Below the pieces are notes generated by a model that ran no database searches, was not told where the DNA came from, and saw only the letters and a program-made list of their open reading frames with translations. Shown in pieces: positions 34,225-46,358 of a stretch of 64,000 nucleotides of DNA. Source of the DNA: Straminergon stramineum (taxonomy: Eukaryota > Streptophyta > Bryopsida > Hypnales > Calliergonaceae); assembly GCA_963920665.1 (NCBI GenBank), contig OY987266.1, positions 10,359,001 to 10,423,000 of the forward strand, read 5' to 3'. A program made the translations under genes and the position numbers. Within the stretch, counting starts at the first letter, position 1. Every line of letters starts with the position of its first letter.

Positions 34225-37200
34225 GCATAGCCAGAATCTCGGAGGGGCGGCGGCCTCTCTTAGAAGTGAAACACAGATCCGTCGCTCTGTGCACAAATCA
34301 TTTGCAGGTGAAGGAATGGTGAGGATTGCAGAGCAGGTGAAAGACATATATTTGTTAGGGACCGGGGCTACGTAGCAACAGTGCCCCAGCGAATAAGAGG
34401 GTTGACAATCACTCTTAAGCTGGTTAGATGTGATGAGGAAATGTGTATTAGATCACACAATGATTCCATCAAACTGTGTGATATAATATACATTTCTTCA
34501 TGGTCAGCGTTGATAAAGAGTTTGGGTTACTGCTGAAAGTCTGAAGACGAAATTTGACCTGGAGTTGCCAGGTCATCACGAAAGCATGATGCATCGTGGA
34601 CCACAGTGTCAGCAGACGTTTGTTTCCAGGGATTTGTTTCATGAAAAGAGCAAAGCGTAATTTCGTCAATTCTTCTGCTCTTCCTCCTTTTGAATTCTGG
34701 TATTGGAGCTACGACCATGTCCGTTTGCTCAATTACCGAGTAATGTTTCCAAACCTCTGGCACCATTTCATATACAGTTGGAAAAAAGGCGTCTAAAATT
34801 AGACACTTGCATTGGGAATGTCATTTTTTTTCAATCGAAACAGAAAGGGCAAGTGCCCTTTCAATTCGAGTGGAATCGATTCGACTACAGTACATTTTGA
34901 GTAGGGTATCAAAATGGGAGTCAATTTTCGATGTGTGTTTGATAATCTTTTGACCACATTTTGATCCATTTTGAATATATTTTTGTATTTCCTCAAGTGA
35001 ACGTTTTCAACGAAACAAACAGTTGACAAAGCGACCGACGTGGAAACATTTGAATGCTCACAGGAAGGGTCATACTCCGATCCGGACTAAGTTATTAGCC
35101 CAGTGCATTTTCATGCCGATGCTACTGCAATGAGTCCCTGCTTTGGAAAAAGGGTGACTCAAATCTGGAACTTGGCTGTGGGCAATATTACACGTGGAGA
35201 TGCACAAGTGCTATAAAGGTTGTACTTTTTTCATAACGGGGCTTTAGAATTGAGTTACCGGAACATTCGTGCACTGGAGAAAAAAAATTCAAAGTCCCAT
35301 GTACAGTCACATTAATCCAAAGAGCTAGATCTCCATGCGATTTGCATTTGAGAAATTCCTTCGATTATTCGGTGGTGAGAACCTCAGCAACTGCCATTAA
35401 TCATGATTTACTATGTCAACCATGAAAAACTTTCATTGGTTGTTTAGTCTTGTATAGTCGTTTTAAATTTTCCTTTTGACTGACTTTAGTTTGAAAACTT
35501 TTTGACTCTTGAGAACGCAGCATAGCAGCACTTTTCATGATCAATATTGATAAGGTAGGAATGAATTGTAGCTACTTGTTTGGAGTGAACTATAACGCTG
35601 AGGAGGGCACTGAATACTAGGATTATTACGTTTTTTTGTTAATATGGATAAGATAGACTCTAGTGCAACTGAATCACGAGATTGGTTACGTAACATAATC
35701 AATGACTCAGTTAAAATAGCGCGCTCAAAATTGAGTATTAACAGCCAAAAGGTCCGGAGTATCGAAGTTAATTAGTTTAGTGAAAAGGCTGTGTTCGTGA
35801 CTTCAGGTCAGAAGTGAACTTGGTGAGCCACCGTGAGCATTTTGGCAAACAGGAGACATGCAGTGAAGAGGGATACTTGAGAAGTGAACACCGATGCACA
35901 GTACGGAGAGAACCAGCAAGCAGCTAGTCGTATGCAACCGATTCAAATGACAACCTTAAGCAAATGAATGATCTATACCTCAGAAAAAATAATTACTCAC
36001 CAGTATAATAACCGTCTAGTCTGAGTCACCATGCCCAACTCGACTAAAATGATTTGGAGAATATTTTCTACTAAAGACTTTTAAGAAACTAGGTAAATTG
36101 CTAAGGCTAACCCAAGCATATCGATGTATAACATAGTACTTGCTAGTAGAGTATTTCAGATCTTTTCTGGTTTGGAAAAAGTTTCTCCTGATGCGACCTC
36201 GGAAAGAAAACCAGTCCATACAATTCAGGTGAAGTCACTCATTTTGAGTGGAATGATTCCTGAAGTTCAAATGAGTCACCACCACTGTGGACAAGTCAGA
36301 GCAATACAACCGAAAATTTGGTCAACGTCTTCACTTTCATTCCTTTTCAACCAAGCAAATGTAGTCACATTCGCAATCTCACAACATTTGGGTGTAGGGT
36401 TTGAACTTTTCTTTTAAATTTTCGTTCCAGCAGAGTTCCATCGTTCAATTAAACCCGACAGTGGGTATAAAAGTCGTTGGTTACAAATCAGTGTTGGGCT
36501 CAGTTGACAAAAATATTTGCTATGGACATTTCAGACATGGTATCAGAGTTCGATGTTTACGTCTGACAGTGTTTGGAACTGGTTTCTGAGTGGCCGTGGC
36601 CTCTCAGTTTCTCTCCTGTTGCTCAGGCTTTGCTCCTGATGATTGCTGGCTTGGTTGATTTTGTCCGTCCTGTAGTTTGGTTGTGTTTAGTTCTCTTGAA
36701 ATTACAAAAAGTAGAAATTTCGCCAAGGACTATGTCCTTTGGTTCTATGTACTGTTTCCTCTTATCAATGGAAATTGTCCATTTGTTTAAAAGAAAAAAA
36801 AAGTTCGATGTTTACATTAGTTACATATTTCCTCATAGTTTCATATCATTCTCCCCAACACCGGTTACAATTACCTCTACTGGTTTTGCAAACTTGTGCT
36901 CTCACAGGTTCATTTGTATTTCTAACCTCCGTTTTGCCTATCATCGCTTTGGTACGACTTGAAAGTTCACTATTATGAACAAGCAATCCATCCGCCTGGC
37001 CCTCAACAAATTCCTCATTTTAAGGCCACTCACCAAATTACCTTTTACTATAATTATGGAAGCTAGCTTAGTATTATGAAAGTTGATTTGAACAATCGAT
37101 TTGGGAAAATCTAAGCTCCTGTAATTATGAGTATTTAATCCAAAACTCCCCATGCTTGAGCAGTGACGCCTTTGCTCCCTGTGCAGTGCGCGCCACCCCC

Positions 37201-38307
37201 ACTTGAGAATTGCGTCCTCAGTTTGAAGTGTTTCATGCATCCGAAAGACGTGCTCATCGCCCTCCCTTACGTAACTAGATTCCGTGAGTGGCAGTACCCT
37301 TGTCAGCTCTCTCTCTGCTTCCGATCGAAAGTGGAGATTGAAATCTCCAGCTTCTGCTCTCCGGCCAACTCCTCAAGGTGGCATCAGGCAAGAATTAACC
37401 CGAACGAGAGTCACTCATGCAAATGCTGTGCCTCGTTGACTTCCATCACATTCAAATGGCTTTCCTTTTTCAATTGATTGGACACTTCCGTCCACACACA
37501 CGTTGATGGACCACCGTCTAATTATCTTCAGGTAGATGTTTTGGGTGCAAATGAAAGGAAGATCTCCTACCGTAGCAGAAGGAGAGTACTGTACTGTACT
37601 GTACAACCAAGTCCAAGCCAGGAGTGTTATGCCAGTGTTGGATGGGTCCCTTTTGCATCCTATGATGAATGAAATCGCATTAAAACACATTTTGCTTTGT
37701 AGAAGAGACTGAGCATGTTTTTGAACTTTCTTGAAAATCTAATTATTGTAACAACTTCTACAGTAGGAATCTTGCGAAGGATGATATCTTCTTTTCACAA
37801 ATCCAAGGAGGGGAGTTCAGTCAATGGGTATGCAATGCTATACCACATGGTTGTTGGATGAATATACTTTGTCCCTGGATGAAAACTCATGTTATTGTTG
37901 CCTTCATGGATGAATATCCTGTGGTTATGAACAAACTATCATGTTCATAGCTAGATGAATGACTGTTGTGGAGACAGAGGCATACAATTAGAGTTGTTAC
38001 GCCCTCAAATCCACTTGCTTCCCAATAGCTCAAGGGTTACCTAGTCCGTAGTAGACTTTGAACTTAGTGGTAGTGGACTTTGAACCAAAAGACACATATT
38101 GAATACAACAGAGTTTAGTTCAATTTTCTTTAGAAATTGAATTGGAAAATCAAATTCTAGGTTGCGTAACTTTTGCTCCACAAACTAACATCAATTTTGT
38201 TTTATTGGTGCAATTTAGAGCACCATAATTGTCATAGTTACCAAATCAAATGAAACTAGGATATATAGGTGTAGATATAAGTTTTTGGATGTCTTTTGGA
38301 GAAGTGT
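34225..38307. other. Gene-free stretch upstream of PAL
   Basis: No coding frame could be supported on either strand. Noted inside are a retrotransposon-like primer-binding site at 36538-36549 and a TACTG-type short repeat near 37586-37602. Confidence 0.4.
36460..36550 (+). mobile_element. Possible LTR end with tRNA-Met-type primer-binding site
   Basis: TTCAGACATGGTATCAGAG (36530-36548) contains TGGTATCAGAG, the usual initiator-Met primer-binding site of plant LTR elements, right after a CA dinucleotide. A TATA-like GGTATAAAAG lies at 36464-36473. No coding domains follow, so this would be a solitary remnant. Confidence 0.4.
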
Positions 38308-38485
38308 CAATGTTGTGAATTTCCTTGAATATAATGTAATTGTTGAAGTTAACCCCTAGAAGTGAAGATGTATTCTAGAAAAGAACCAATGTTGTGAATT
38401 TCTTTGAATATAATGTAATTGTTGAAGTTAACCCCTAGAGGTGAAGATATATTCTAGAAAAGAACCAATGTTGTGAAATTATGTT
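38308..38485. repeat. 79-bp tandem repeat, about 2.2 copies
   Basis: Units start at 38308, 38387 and 38466 with CAATGTTGTGAA and contain GTTAACCCCTAGA. The first two units differ at only a few bases. Confidence 0.8.
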
Positions 38486-40313
38486 GATATAATGAAATTG
38501 GTGATAATCCATACAAATTCATATGCTTGGGATAGAGTTTTCATGATTTTAGGCCATCTAATGGAGTTTGAAATTTTGGTATTTATTTCCAAAAAACTAG
38601 AGAGGTTGTACGAATCAATATTTAATAGACACTAAAATTTCATGTAATTTTAATTCATGAATCCAAAGTTATTAAAAAACTTGAAAAAATACTAAGTTAG
38701 GAAGGAAAAGATAATGGTTAATTTTCAAACAAAAAGAAGTAAATTTGGTTTAGATTTTCTTACTACAACATTTTTACCATTGGGATTGAAATTTTCAATT
38801 TTCAATTAATGTAATTAGAAATTTTCTTTTTCCTTAATTATCTACTTCTTCTTGTATAATGATTCTCCAAGTAAAGAAGATTAGAAAAATTTGTGAGATT
38901 TGTTTTGTCTATCAATTATCTATTTAGTTAAATTACAGTATAATTAAAAAAAAGACCTCAACTCTACAGGGGGAAATCTTTAATGCCTCAAAATCATTTT
39001 TAGATGTTTCCATATTTTGCTTAGATGTCTCTACAATTATATCACTTATTTCAATTTCATAAAAAAATTTATGGAGGAAGTTTGTTTTCCTCTCAGATTG
39101 AAGCATATTTGGGATTTTAAAAAAATGATTTAGATTAACATCATCCAAAATTACATTATTCATTGTCCACAATGTGGACTTCAAAGCACTTTGAGATTGT
39201 GACAAGATTTGAATGTTTTTGAGTGCATGTTCAATTGTATGCCCTTGTGTGTACCTAATAAATCTACATAATATGTAGGGGCACGCTACAAAATGTTTAA
39301 TAGCAAAATATTGAAATGAAACATGTGAATCCTAAAAAACTTTGAAATTATTATAAGATTAGATGTTTTTGAGTGCATGTTCATTGTGTATGCTTTATAA
39401 ATCTAAATAAGAAAAAGGCACATGTTGAAAAATGTTCGATACTAATATATTGAAATTAAGAGATGGAGTAAGAAAACCCACTCCAATTTTTTCTGTGATT
39501 TTTCTAGTTTACAAATAATGACGCAATATTGTAAAGTAATAGAGCCATTAGTGAATGATTCTAAATGTTTTAAAATGAGATTCAATTCAAATATGCATCT
39601 AATCAAATGACACTTCAATTTCTTCAAGTTTCTATTAGTTTCTTGAAAATTTATGATTTATAGTTGTTTACAAATAATGAATGAATTCTTAAATGAACCA
39701 ATTTAGTAGTTAGTCCACCTTAAACACTACCTTGCTCTAGCTATCACACCTTTCTATTCATTGTAAAGGTGGGTTTGAATCCAAATTTGTCACTTTGCAA
39801 AAATAAATGTAAAATCTCAAATTGAATCATCGAATTGTAAGTAATAAATTTTTTTATTTTTTTGAAGGTGAAAATCTTGAGCCAATCCTACCCTTGCAAT
39901 GAATGTTTGGGTGAGATATAAGGAAAACTTGGATATTCATTAAACCCACACAATTCTTAACAAACTCTTTGAAAACTCTCTGCAATTTAGCATTCTAATT
40001 ACTCTTTTGGATCATTTAATCCCGAAGTACCTTACAATCCATATTGGATGATGAAATCCACATTACAAAAAATTTCGACCCTAGAAGAGGCCGCAACTTT
40101 GCTGCCGCAGTGGTGACAACTATACAATTCCTAAACACTTTTTGCTATCTCTCTTATAATTTTTGTTTGATTGTGGTAATCTTATTTTTGAATATAAATA
40201 TTGAAAGACAACCCAATCTTCTGAAATAAAAAATGGAATTTTTTTCCACCCAAAAATGTTGCCCAAAGTTAGGGCGGCAATGAAAAAATGGTCACTTAGG
40301 CACTTAGGGGTTA
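38349..40313. mobile_element. Possible long TTAACCCC-ended element
   Basis: TTAACCCCTAGA-type ends at 38349 (repeated at 38428) face CTTAGGGGTTAAT at 40303-40313. The spacing and orientation fit an element of the 20061-21011 family, but the interior was not aligned and the left end is doubled by the 79-bp tandem repeat. Confidence 0.3.
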
Positions 40314-40855
40314 ATCCCTAGAGGATTGAGGTACATTTTAGGCACAAATTGTGAAAAACTACCACTTTTTAGGGCAATGAAAAAAAAATGAAATATTTTT
40401 CTTTTTTTTCAAAATTCAACCATACAAATTTTTACTAGACTACTATAGGAATTTGTGGAAAAAATTCAAAAGCTTTGACCAAATGGATTGAAAGATTATA
40501 ATGTTTGAAGTTAGGAGAAAAAGTTTTTTTTGACCATGCCCGACAAGGACAACAACCTTTAACTTCTCCTAGAGTGAGATTTTTACACTACACATGGTTT
40601 TTTTACATTTGCATCTTGTATCATGTAAATCACATACCTGCCAATTTTTAGAAGTAGAAGAGGTGTTTTGCACATGTTACTTGAAAAGTTTAGGGCAACA
40701 TAACTTTAGAGCCGGGCACTCAATCGGAAAATAAATTGCATTACCACATCTTTTGTCAAAATTTGAAGAACATCTATTATTAGAAAATGACTTCATACAC
40801 ACCTACCCAAGATTACATGTATACATTCAACGGTCATTTGGTCCTTCAGAGGTTA
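40311..40855. mobile_element. Probable short TTAACCCC-family element
   Basis: The left end TTAATCCCTAGAGG and right end CCTTCAGAGGTTAA are imperfect inverted repeats. The right 50 bp (CATTTGGTCC and neighbours, then TTGACCATGAACTTGG) match the left flank and end of the 20061 element in inverted orientation. It abuts the end of the preceding candidate element. Confidence 0.45.
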
Positions 40856-42811
40856 AAATATACTCAATTTGACCATGAACTTGGGGGGACATTTGGTGTA
40901 TGAATTATGCAACCACAAACATGAGGAAAAAGATAAAGTGTTACGTTTATTGCAAAGTAGAAATTATATGTTTTTGGAATTACTATAGGGTGTAGAAAAT
41001 AGGAAACTTGTATGTAATAAACATAGGATAGTTTGTATTCATTGATATTTGAAAAAAATTAGAATTACTTAGGGTTGAATATATTTATAGATTTTTTTCT
41101 TGTTATGAGGATCATAATTAATCTTCTAATTTTCCAAGAAAATATCAAGCAATAGAGTTAAGTGGGTACCGAATTTATATAGAGACTTCTCATATAAAAC
41201 ATCTATAATCTATACCTAATCAAATTAGAGTATTTTCAAGCAAGGTGGTAGGTTGGTGTATTGTGAGATACAAGCTACCACTATGTTTAGATAGATGCAA
41301 GAGGGTTTCCAATCTTAGGGTAGAATTTTGTTGTTGATTTTAGGTTATATCTTTTGCAAGCTATATACTTGGAGATTGTGTCTACATTGTTGTTGGACTA
41401 TTTTTGTGGAGAAAATTAATTTTGATGATGCACTTTTAATTTCAAATCTTCATTGCAAGTAGTATTTGTGGCTTATATGGAAGACACAAGTTATGTTTCA
41501 AATAATGGAAGAACTAATTTTTTGAAGCAAAACATCATCATTCAAGTTTCTTCACATTTCTATATCAATAGTGCAATGGTCTTGTTTATGTCGTTGTGAG
41601 AGGTTGGTTTTATACAATTCTTATTTTTTTGTATTCATAAGTTTAGTAGTCTTAACCTTGAAAGAACTTCATGGACAACCAAGCTTTGTGCATATTGAAG
41701 AATGGATGATTTTCATGATATTTTTTGTATGAAACTTTATTGATGCTATAGTATATTCACATCATTGAGTTAATTTCAAGATATTTAAGTTGTTTTTTTA
41801 TTTCATACATATAGGGTAGTTTATCAAAAAATGGTACACTGTCCAATGTATTTCTACAATTTGAGCTTTCCCCCCTTAAAACTTGATTTTGACATTCAAA
41901 ATAATTTCTTTTGATTTTGAACGAAACTAACAAAAATAAAGATTTTGAAGTGTAGTTTCTACTCTACTAATTTTTTTTTAAAATTACTTAAAATAAACAT
42001 TTTAGTAAAGTTTAAAGTTGAATATCTATAACCACATTTTTAATCCTAGAGTGATATAGAAAATTACTCATAGCCTCGACAAAATAGGGCCAACTTAGAA
42101 AAGTAGATAATCATAAGGTGCAATACAATGAAGCACACCAAGATGATACCCCCCTCAATAGTCCTCTAAAACCATGTGGTTACCAAAAAATACTAAGAAT
42201 GTCACCCCTAAGACTATAAGATTTTAATTGTGAAAATACCTATACTATATACAATGAAAATTCACAAGGCATTCATAAGGCACTAGGCATTCATATAAAA
42301 TGTCTAAAAATTGTATGTTAATTTGCATTGGAATCTTTTTAAATGATCAACAAAATTGATTCAACCTAATAATAAGAGTTATACTTCTCTACTATTTAGA
42401 CACAATTTGGTGTCTATACATAAACTCTCTCCTTTCATATCATGGCTACATTTGGTTTAAATGTTGGGCTACATATTAAATTAGTGTTACATGCATCACA
42501 TGGTGCCTCAAATTCCAACAAGAATTGTTGGAAAGACTTGATAATTAAGAATGATAATACTAACTCCAACCTACGATCCCATATCATGCCTAGAAGACAT
42601 GTCACATAAACTACCTACCTCCAATACAAGAAAAAACTCAATAATTCTCTGCACTAACTACAAATAAATAATTAGTGTAAATAGTACTTATGATAAGTTA
42701 AAGAAAATTTACTTCAATCCTAAGACCAACTTGAATGAAGAGTCTCTTGCGATGCCCAGTTCTGCTTGCGCACCCATAGCAAGTGCTACCCATGGTGCCT
42801 CCTTTTGGTGT
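40856..42811. other. Gene-free AT-rich stretch
   Basis: No coding frame. About 41653-41870 is a dispersed repeat also present at 29168-29345. Nothing else was recognised. Confidence 0.45.
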
Positions 42812-42812
42812 C

Positions 42813-42923
42813 TCCATTACAGAAAATAAACATCGACATCTCTTGTGAGTTGTGACCTATTCCACCATCAACTTGTATCCATTACAGAAAACAACATTGA
42901 TACCTCCTGTGACCTATTCCACC
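42813..42923. repeat. Short tandem duplication over the MPDU1-like stop codon
   Basis: Segments 42813-42866 and 42878-42923 both start TCCATTACAGAAAA and end GTGACCTATTCCACC, differing by a small deletion. The second copy contains the stop codon and last codons of the MPDU1-like gene (42914-42916), so the 3'UTR carries an extra copy of its own coding end. Confidence 0.7.
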
Positions 42924-43630
42924 TTCTTATTAACCTTCCCCTCTGCCTTCACAGGTGGAGGAGCATATGCAGCAATTTGCGCACACACCACGCCATTCGT
43001 GAGCAGCCCCAGCAAGCACCCAATCAGCATACTAAACGGTGCATTTTCCTGGACACTGGTGAACGTCCTCACCCCACATCCCGCCAACGACATGAAATTC
43101 GTCATGAAGCTCAGCTGCCCAGTGCTCTTGGTCTGGAAATTCTCCACTATCTGGGGTAACCTCGCCAGGAAGAATATGGCATGTTGGCAAGCGTACAGCG
43201 CTTCAAAAACCTGGGCATCCAGCTTCCCTCCCAGGAGAGTCGGCGTCAAAGCACAGTACAGCGCGGTCTTCACCCAGATGGAAGGACCCAGCGTGGGAGA
43301 GTAGTAGTAAATCAGGGCTAAGCAGACGATGCTCTGGGCCAAAATGAAGACGAGCTCACCGTAGGCGGAGAAAGGGAGCTGCTTGAAGAGGCAGTAGGCT
43401 AATGCAATGGTGAACCCGGCGACTTCGAGTTCGAAGGAGGGGACGCTCAAGCCTTTGATGCTCTTGTTTTTCACGATGATGTAGATTTGGGGGAGCTTGA
43501 GGAACACGGAGGAGACGATGATGGCGTAGCCAAGAAAGGTGGAGAGGATGGGGAGGAAACAGTCCTTGGTGGGGAGATGGTGGGATTGTAGGGCTTGCAC
43601 CATACAGGAGATGTTCATGCCTGTTGCCAT
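42914..43630 (-). CDS. Mannose-P-dolichol utilization defect 1 (MPDU1/Lec35) homologue, PQ-loop protein
   Basis: Relatives are ER membrane proteins needed for use of mannose- and glucose-phosphate-dolichol in N-glycan and GPI-anchor assembly. The 238-residue product has two PQ-loop repeats, with LKLPQI at residues 45-49 and ARLPQI at 157-161, and about seven hydrophobic helices, the family's usual size. VKNKSIKGLSVPSFELEV and KSTGQLSFMTNFMSLAGCGVRTFTS match the conserved loops after each repeat. The tail is Lys-rich (VKAEGKVNKKVE). The start MATGMNISC at 43630 is preferred over an upstream in-frame Met at 43669 because it gives the family length. The coding region has no intron, which raises the possibility of a retrocopy, although no poly(A) trace was seen. 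It looks functional. Confidence 0.85.
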   Translation of the reverse strand: MATGMNISCMVQALQSHHLPTKDCFLPILSTFLGYAIIVSSVFLKLPQIYIIVKNKSIKGLSVPSFELEVAGFTIALAYCLFKQLPFSAYGELVFILAQSIVCLALIYYYSPTLGPSIWVKTALYCALTPTLLGGKLDAQVFEALYACQHAIFFLARLPQIVENFQTKSTGQLSFMTNFMSLAGCGVRTFTSVQENAPFSMLIGCLLGLLTNGVVCAQIAAYAPPPVKAEGKVNKKVE

Positions 43631-43634
43631 CTTT

Positions 43635-44104
43635 TGCAGAAAAAATAAACCCTCAAACTTATGAATCACTCACTCTCGAACGGTCTATACCAATGACGAA
43701 AAAAATCAAAATACTCGACTTTGTGATTCTGATAATCTGCTGTAGCAACCCTGGTTAAACCATTGGGCGAGACTACCTAGGTGGAAAGGCTTAAGTTTGC
43801 CCAAGTCTTACGATGGAGAGGAAGCCCGAAGTTTTGCGAAGCACTCTCAAACAATCTTAACCCAGAATGCAGAAAAAAATTGAGCCCTCAAGTGGTTGTA
43901 TCACGTACTCTCAAACAATCTAATTCCACAGAGGGGGAAAACATATGATTTCGGCTTCGTGATTCTAATGATCTGCTGCAGCAGCGAGCTCCAAAAGTGG
44001 CACCTTCGTGCTAACCTAAGAGGAAGGTTTTGCCGAGCTTATCTCAATGGAGAGGAAACCCTAAATTTTGAGAAGTCACTCTCGAACGATCCGGAACCCA
44101 GAAA
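43635..44104. repeat. Tandem duplication, two units of about 234 bp, at the 5' side of the MPDU1-like gene
   Basis: TGCAGAAAAAA recurs at 43635 and 43868. Shared landmarks at constant spacing follow: CCCTCAA, ATCACT/ATCACG with ACTCTC(A/G)AAC, TTCGTGATTCT/TTTGTGATTCT, GATCTGCTG(C/T)AGCA, then AATGGAGAGGAAACCC/GATGGAGAGGAAGCCC and AACCCAGAA. The units have drifted to perhaps 75-80 percent identity. The duplicated DNA covers the likely 5'UTR and promoter, beginning just before the start codon. Confidence 0.75.
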
Positions 44105-44690
44105 GATACTAATAATTCAGCTGAAGCTTGGATCTGCTCAAGTTGTAGCAACCCAATGGTGGCACCAAGCCGGCAAAAAATATTAAGCACAACTCAGGCT
44201 GAAGGAAGGATGCTCTAATCGTGCTGCAATTTGGGCAGTAGTAGAGGAGAGTGTGATCAAGTTCAAATCCTGCTGATTTTTCAACTGAAACTGATTCTTT
44301 TGGATTCCAGGGTGAGCGATTGGTTAGGATGTTCAGAGGCACAGCAGCCTAGAGGCGTTGGCGAAATCTCCGTTTGCCACGTGACAGCCGTGATGACAAG
44401 TGGCATATGCAAAGTGCCAACTGGAATGTTGGCTCCAGCAAGCCACACCGCGTGCTCTGACGCATTCAGTTTGGGATGAAACGTGGACATGCTTCAGGTG
44501 GTCTCCCACACGGCCAGACCCTCACTCTCTGAGCTTGCACTCTGTCCTCACGAATTGCATATTCCGTGGACATCCTGGGAAAGAGAATCTCATTTCGAGT
44601 TCAAATCTCGTTGGACAAAATTCACATCTCAAGACACTCGAACGTTTGTCAGAGTGCATTTGGAAGCGCATTTGTCCCTGAGGTAGTGCA
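44105..44690. other. Intergenic stretch between MPDU1-like gene and Copia LTR
   Basis: Several overlapping short open frames in all three plus frames, none recognisable. No gene is called. Confidence 0.35.
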
Positions 44691-44832
44691 TGTGAGAATA
44701 GTAAAATTCATAATAATATTAATAAAAGAATTACAATCCATATATAACTATGGAAGTTGAACCGTCTCAAACAATCCTGAACTCTACGTTAAACTAAGAT
44801 ATGAGGCTAACCAGACAAAATTTACATACTAA
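44691..44832 (-). repeat. 3' LTR of the minus-strand Copia element
   Basis: Aligns with 53751-53940 through AATAAAAGAATTACAATCCA, AAGTTGAACC and ACGTTAAACTAAGA. Lacks about 50 bp that the other LTR has after AATCCT. Begins TGTGA on the plus strand, giving a CA end on the element's own strand. The outer boundary is uncertain. Confidence 0.7.
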
Positions 44833-44959
44833 CTACACACAACCTTCAGCTGAATGGTCTAATGAGTCATGATTGATGATGCCGAAATTTGAAGTAGATC
44901 ACAACACCGAGCTCTAGCTAAGAATTGGGAGTTCATAAGTCACAATCCATTATGTCCCA

Positions 44960-45360
44960 TAGATGAAATATTGTAAGCATTGTGTTTGATTTTAGATAAA
45001 GCCTTTGTTAAAATGTTAGTCTACATTCTCTTTATAGGAATGAAGAATTGAAGATAAGTTTAACTTCATTTTGAGTTAGTTTTTCATGTAAGAAATGATA
45101 TCATAATTCAATGTGTTTGGAGCAATTATGAAATCTTGGGTTCGTAGTAAGGGTGATGCAAGATTGGTTATCACAATATAAAGTTGTAGCACTTGAAATC
45201 GGATAGCCAATTTCAGCAAGTGGATGTGGAATCTAGATTAGTTTCTTAGTTGTTGCCACAATTGCAATATATTCAACTTTAGTGGATGGCAATGCCACTA
45301 TGGATTGTTTTTTTGCATGCTGTGGGATGGAACCATTGCCTAGTAAGCATGAGCCTAAGT
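44960..45360 (-). pseudogene. Copia RNase H remnant
   Basis: On the minus strand it reads KVEYIAIVATTKK, then TLYCDNQSCI and KHIELRYHFLHEK, then a terminal LTKALSK-like piece, the normal RNase H order. In-frame stops are present. Confidence 0.7.
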
Positions 45361-46084
45361 AAACATACAATCTAGAAGTAGATCTTCAAGAGTCAACATC
45401 TTTTCCCCAATTTGCATCAACTAAGTCTTGAAAAAAGAGTCAATATTAGGTAGAGAAGTGGAAGCTTGAAAACACATTCCAAATAATTTAGTACATTGAA
45501 GATATCAAAATATCCATTTAACAATAGATTAGTCTATATAGAAGACTAGGTTGGCCATGAACTAAGCTAGATGATTTCTAGAATAAGCTAAATTAAGTCA
45601 TGTACAAGATACTAAAGAATGCAAATTGAGTTAGCAGAAGGGATTGTATGCATAAAAGACTCTTCATCAAAAGTTTGAAAAGTCATGTCTTTAGTATTTT
45701 TAATTTCAATTGCCGTAGGGGTACTAATAGATTTGTAATTTTGCACTTAGGCATGTTGAACTTAGCCAATTGGTTAGAGATATGTTTAGCTTGTGTCAAA
45801 AGAAGTTGTTGATTTGGTCTATCATTGGGATGCCAAGAAGATAATTAATATCTAATTTGTTAATCATAGCAAAATGATGTGATAAGTTAGTCTTTTGGTC
45901 AAGTAATTAGGGTAAAGAATTTGAAATGAGAACAAGGCCATCTATGTAAAACCCTCAAAGGATATAACATTTCTTAGAATGTTTGATATAAACATTAGTA
46001 TGGGAAAAGCATCTAGTAAATCTTTATGTAATGAGGTGAGTCATATTTCTCCCACCATATTCATAGGGCATGTTTCAATTCATA

Positions 46085-46358
46085 TCAGGGGTTTAATAAA
46101 CTAGAGATTAAAAGTTCGGTACTTGGTTTAACAAAGCCTTTTGGTTGAAGAATGTAGAATTCTTCATGAAAATCTCCATGCAAAAATGCAATGGTGATGT
46201 CCATTTGATGAATATGAAGATTGTAAATAGTTGCTAAGCTTAATAAAATGCGAAGAGAGGTGATGCAAATTATTAGGGAAAATGTTTTGAACATTATAAT
46301 CCACCCTAGTTTGTTGTGAGAACCTGTGAACCACTAGGCATGCTTTAAAACAATTCAA
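46085..46358 (-). pseudogene. Copia reverse transcriptase fragment
   Basis: The frame contains LRILLSLATIYNLHIHQMDI followed by TIAFLHGDFHEEFYILQPKGF, the conserved RVT_2 block including the first catalytic Asp. The N-terminal side (VDYNVQNIFPNNLHH) continues in another frame, showing a shift. Confidence 0.8.

Noticed and set aside
36401..36978. Run of plus-strand open frames with hydrophobic stretches
   Set aside because: Hydrophobicity follows from T-rich DNA; no conserved motif.
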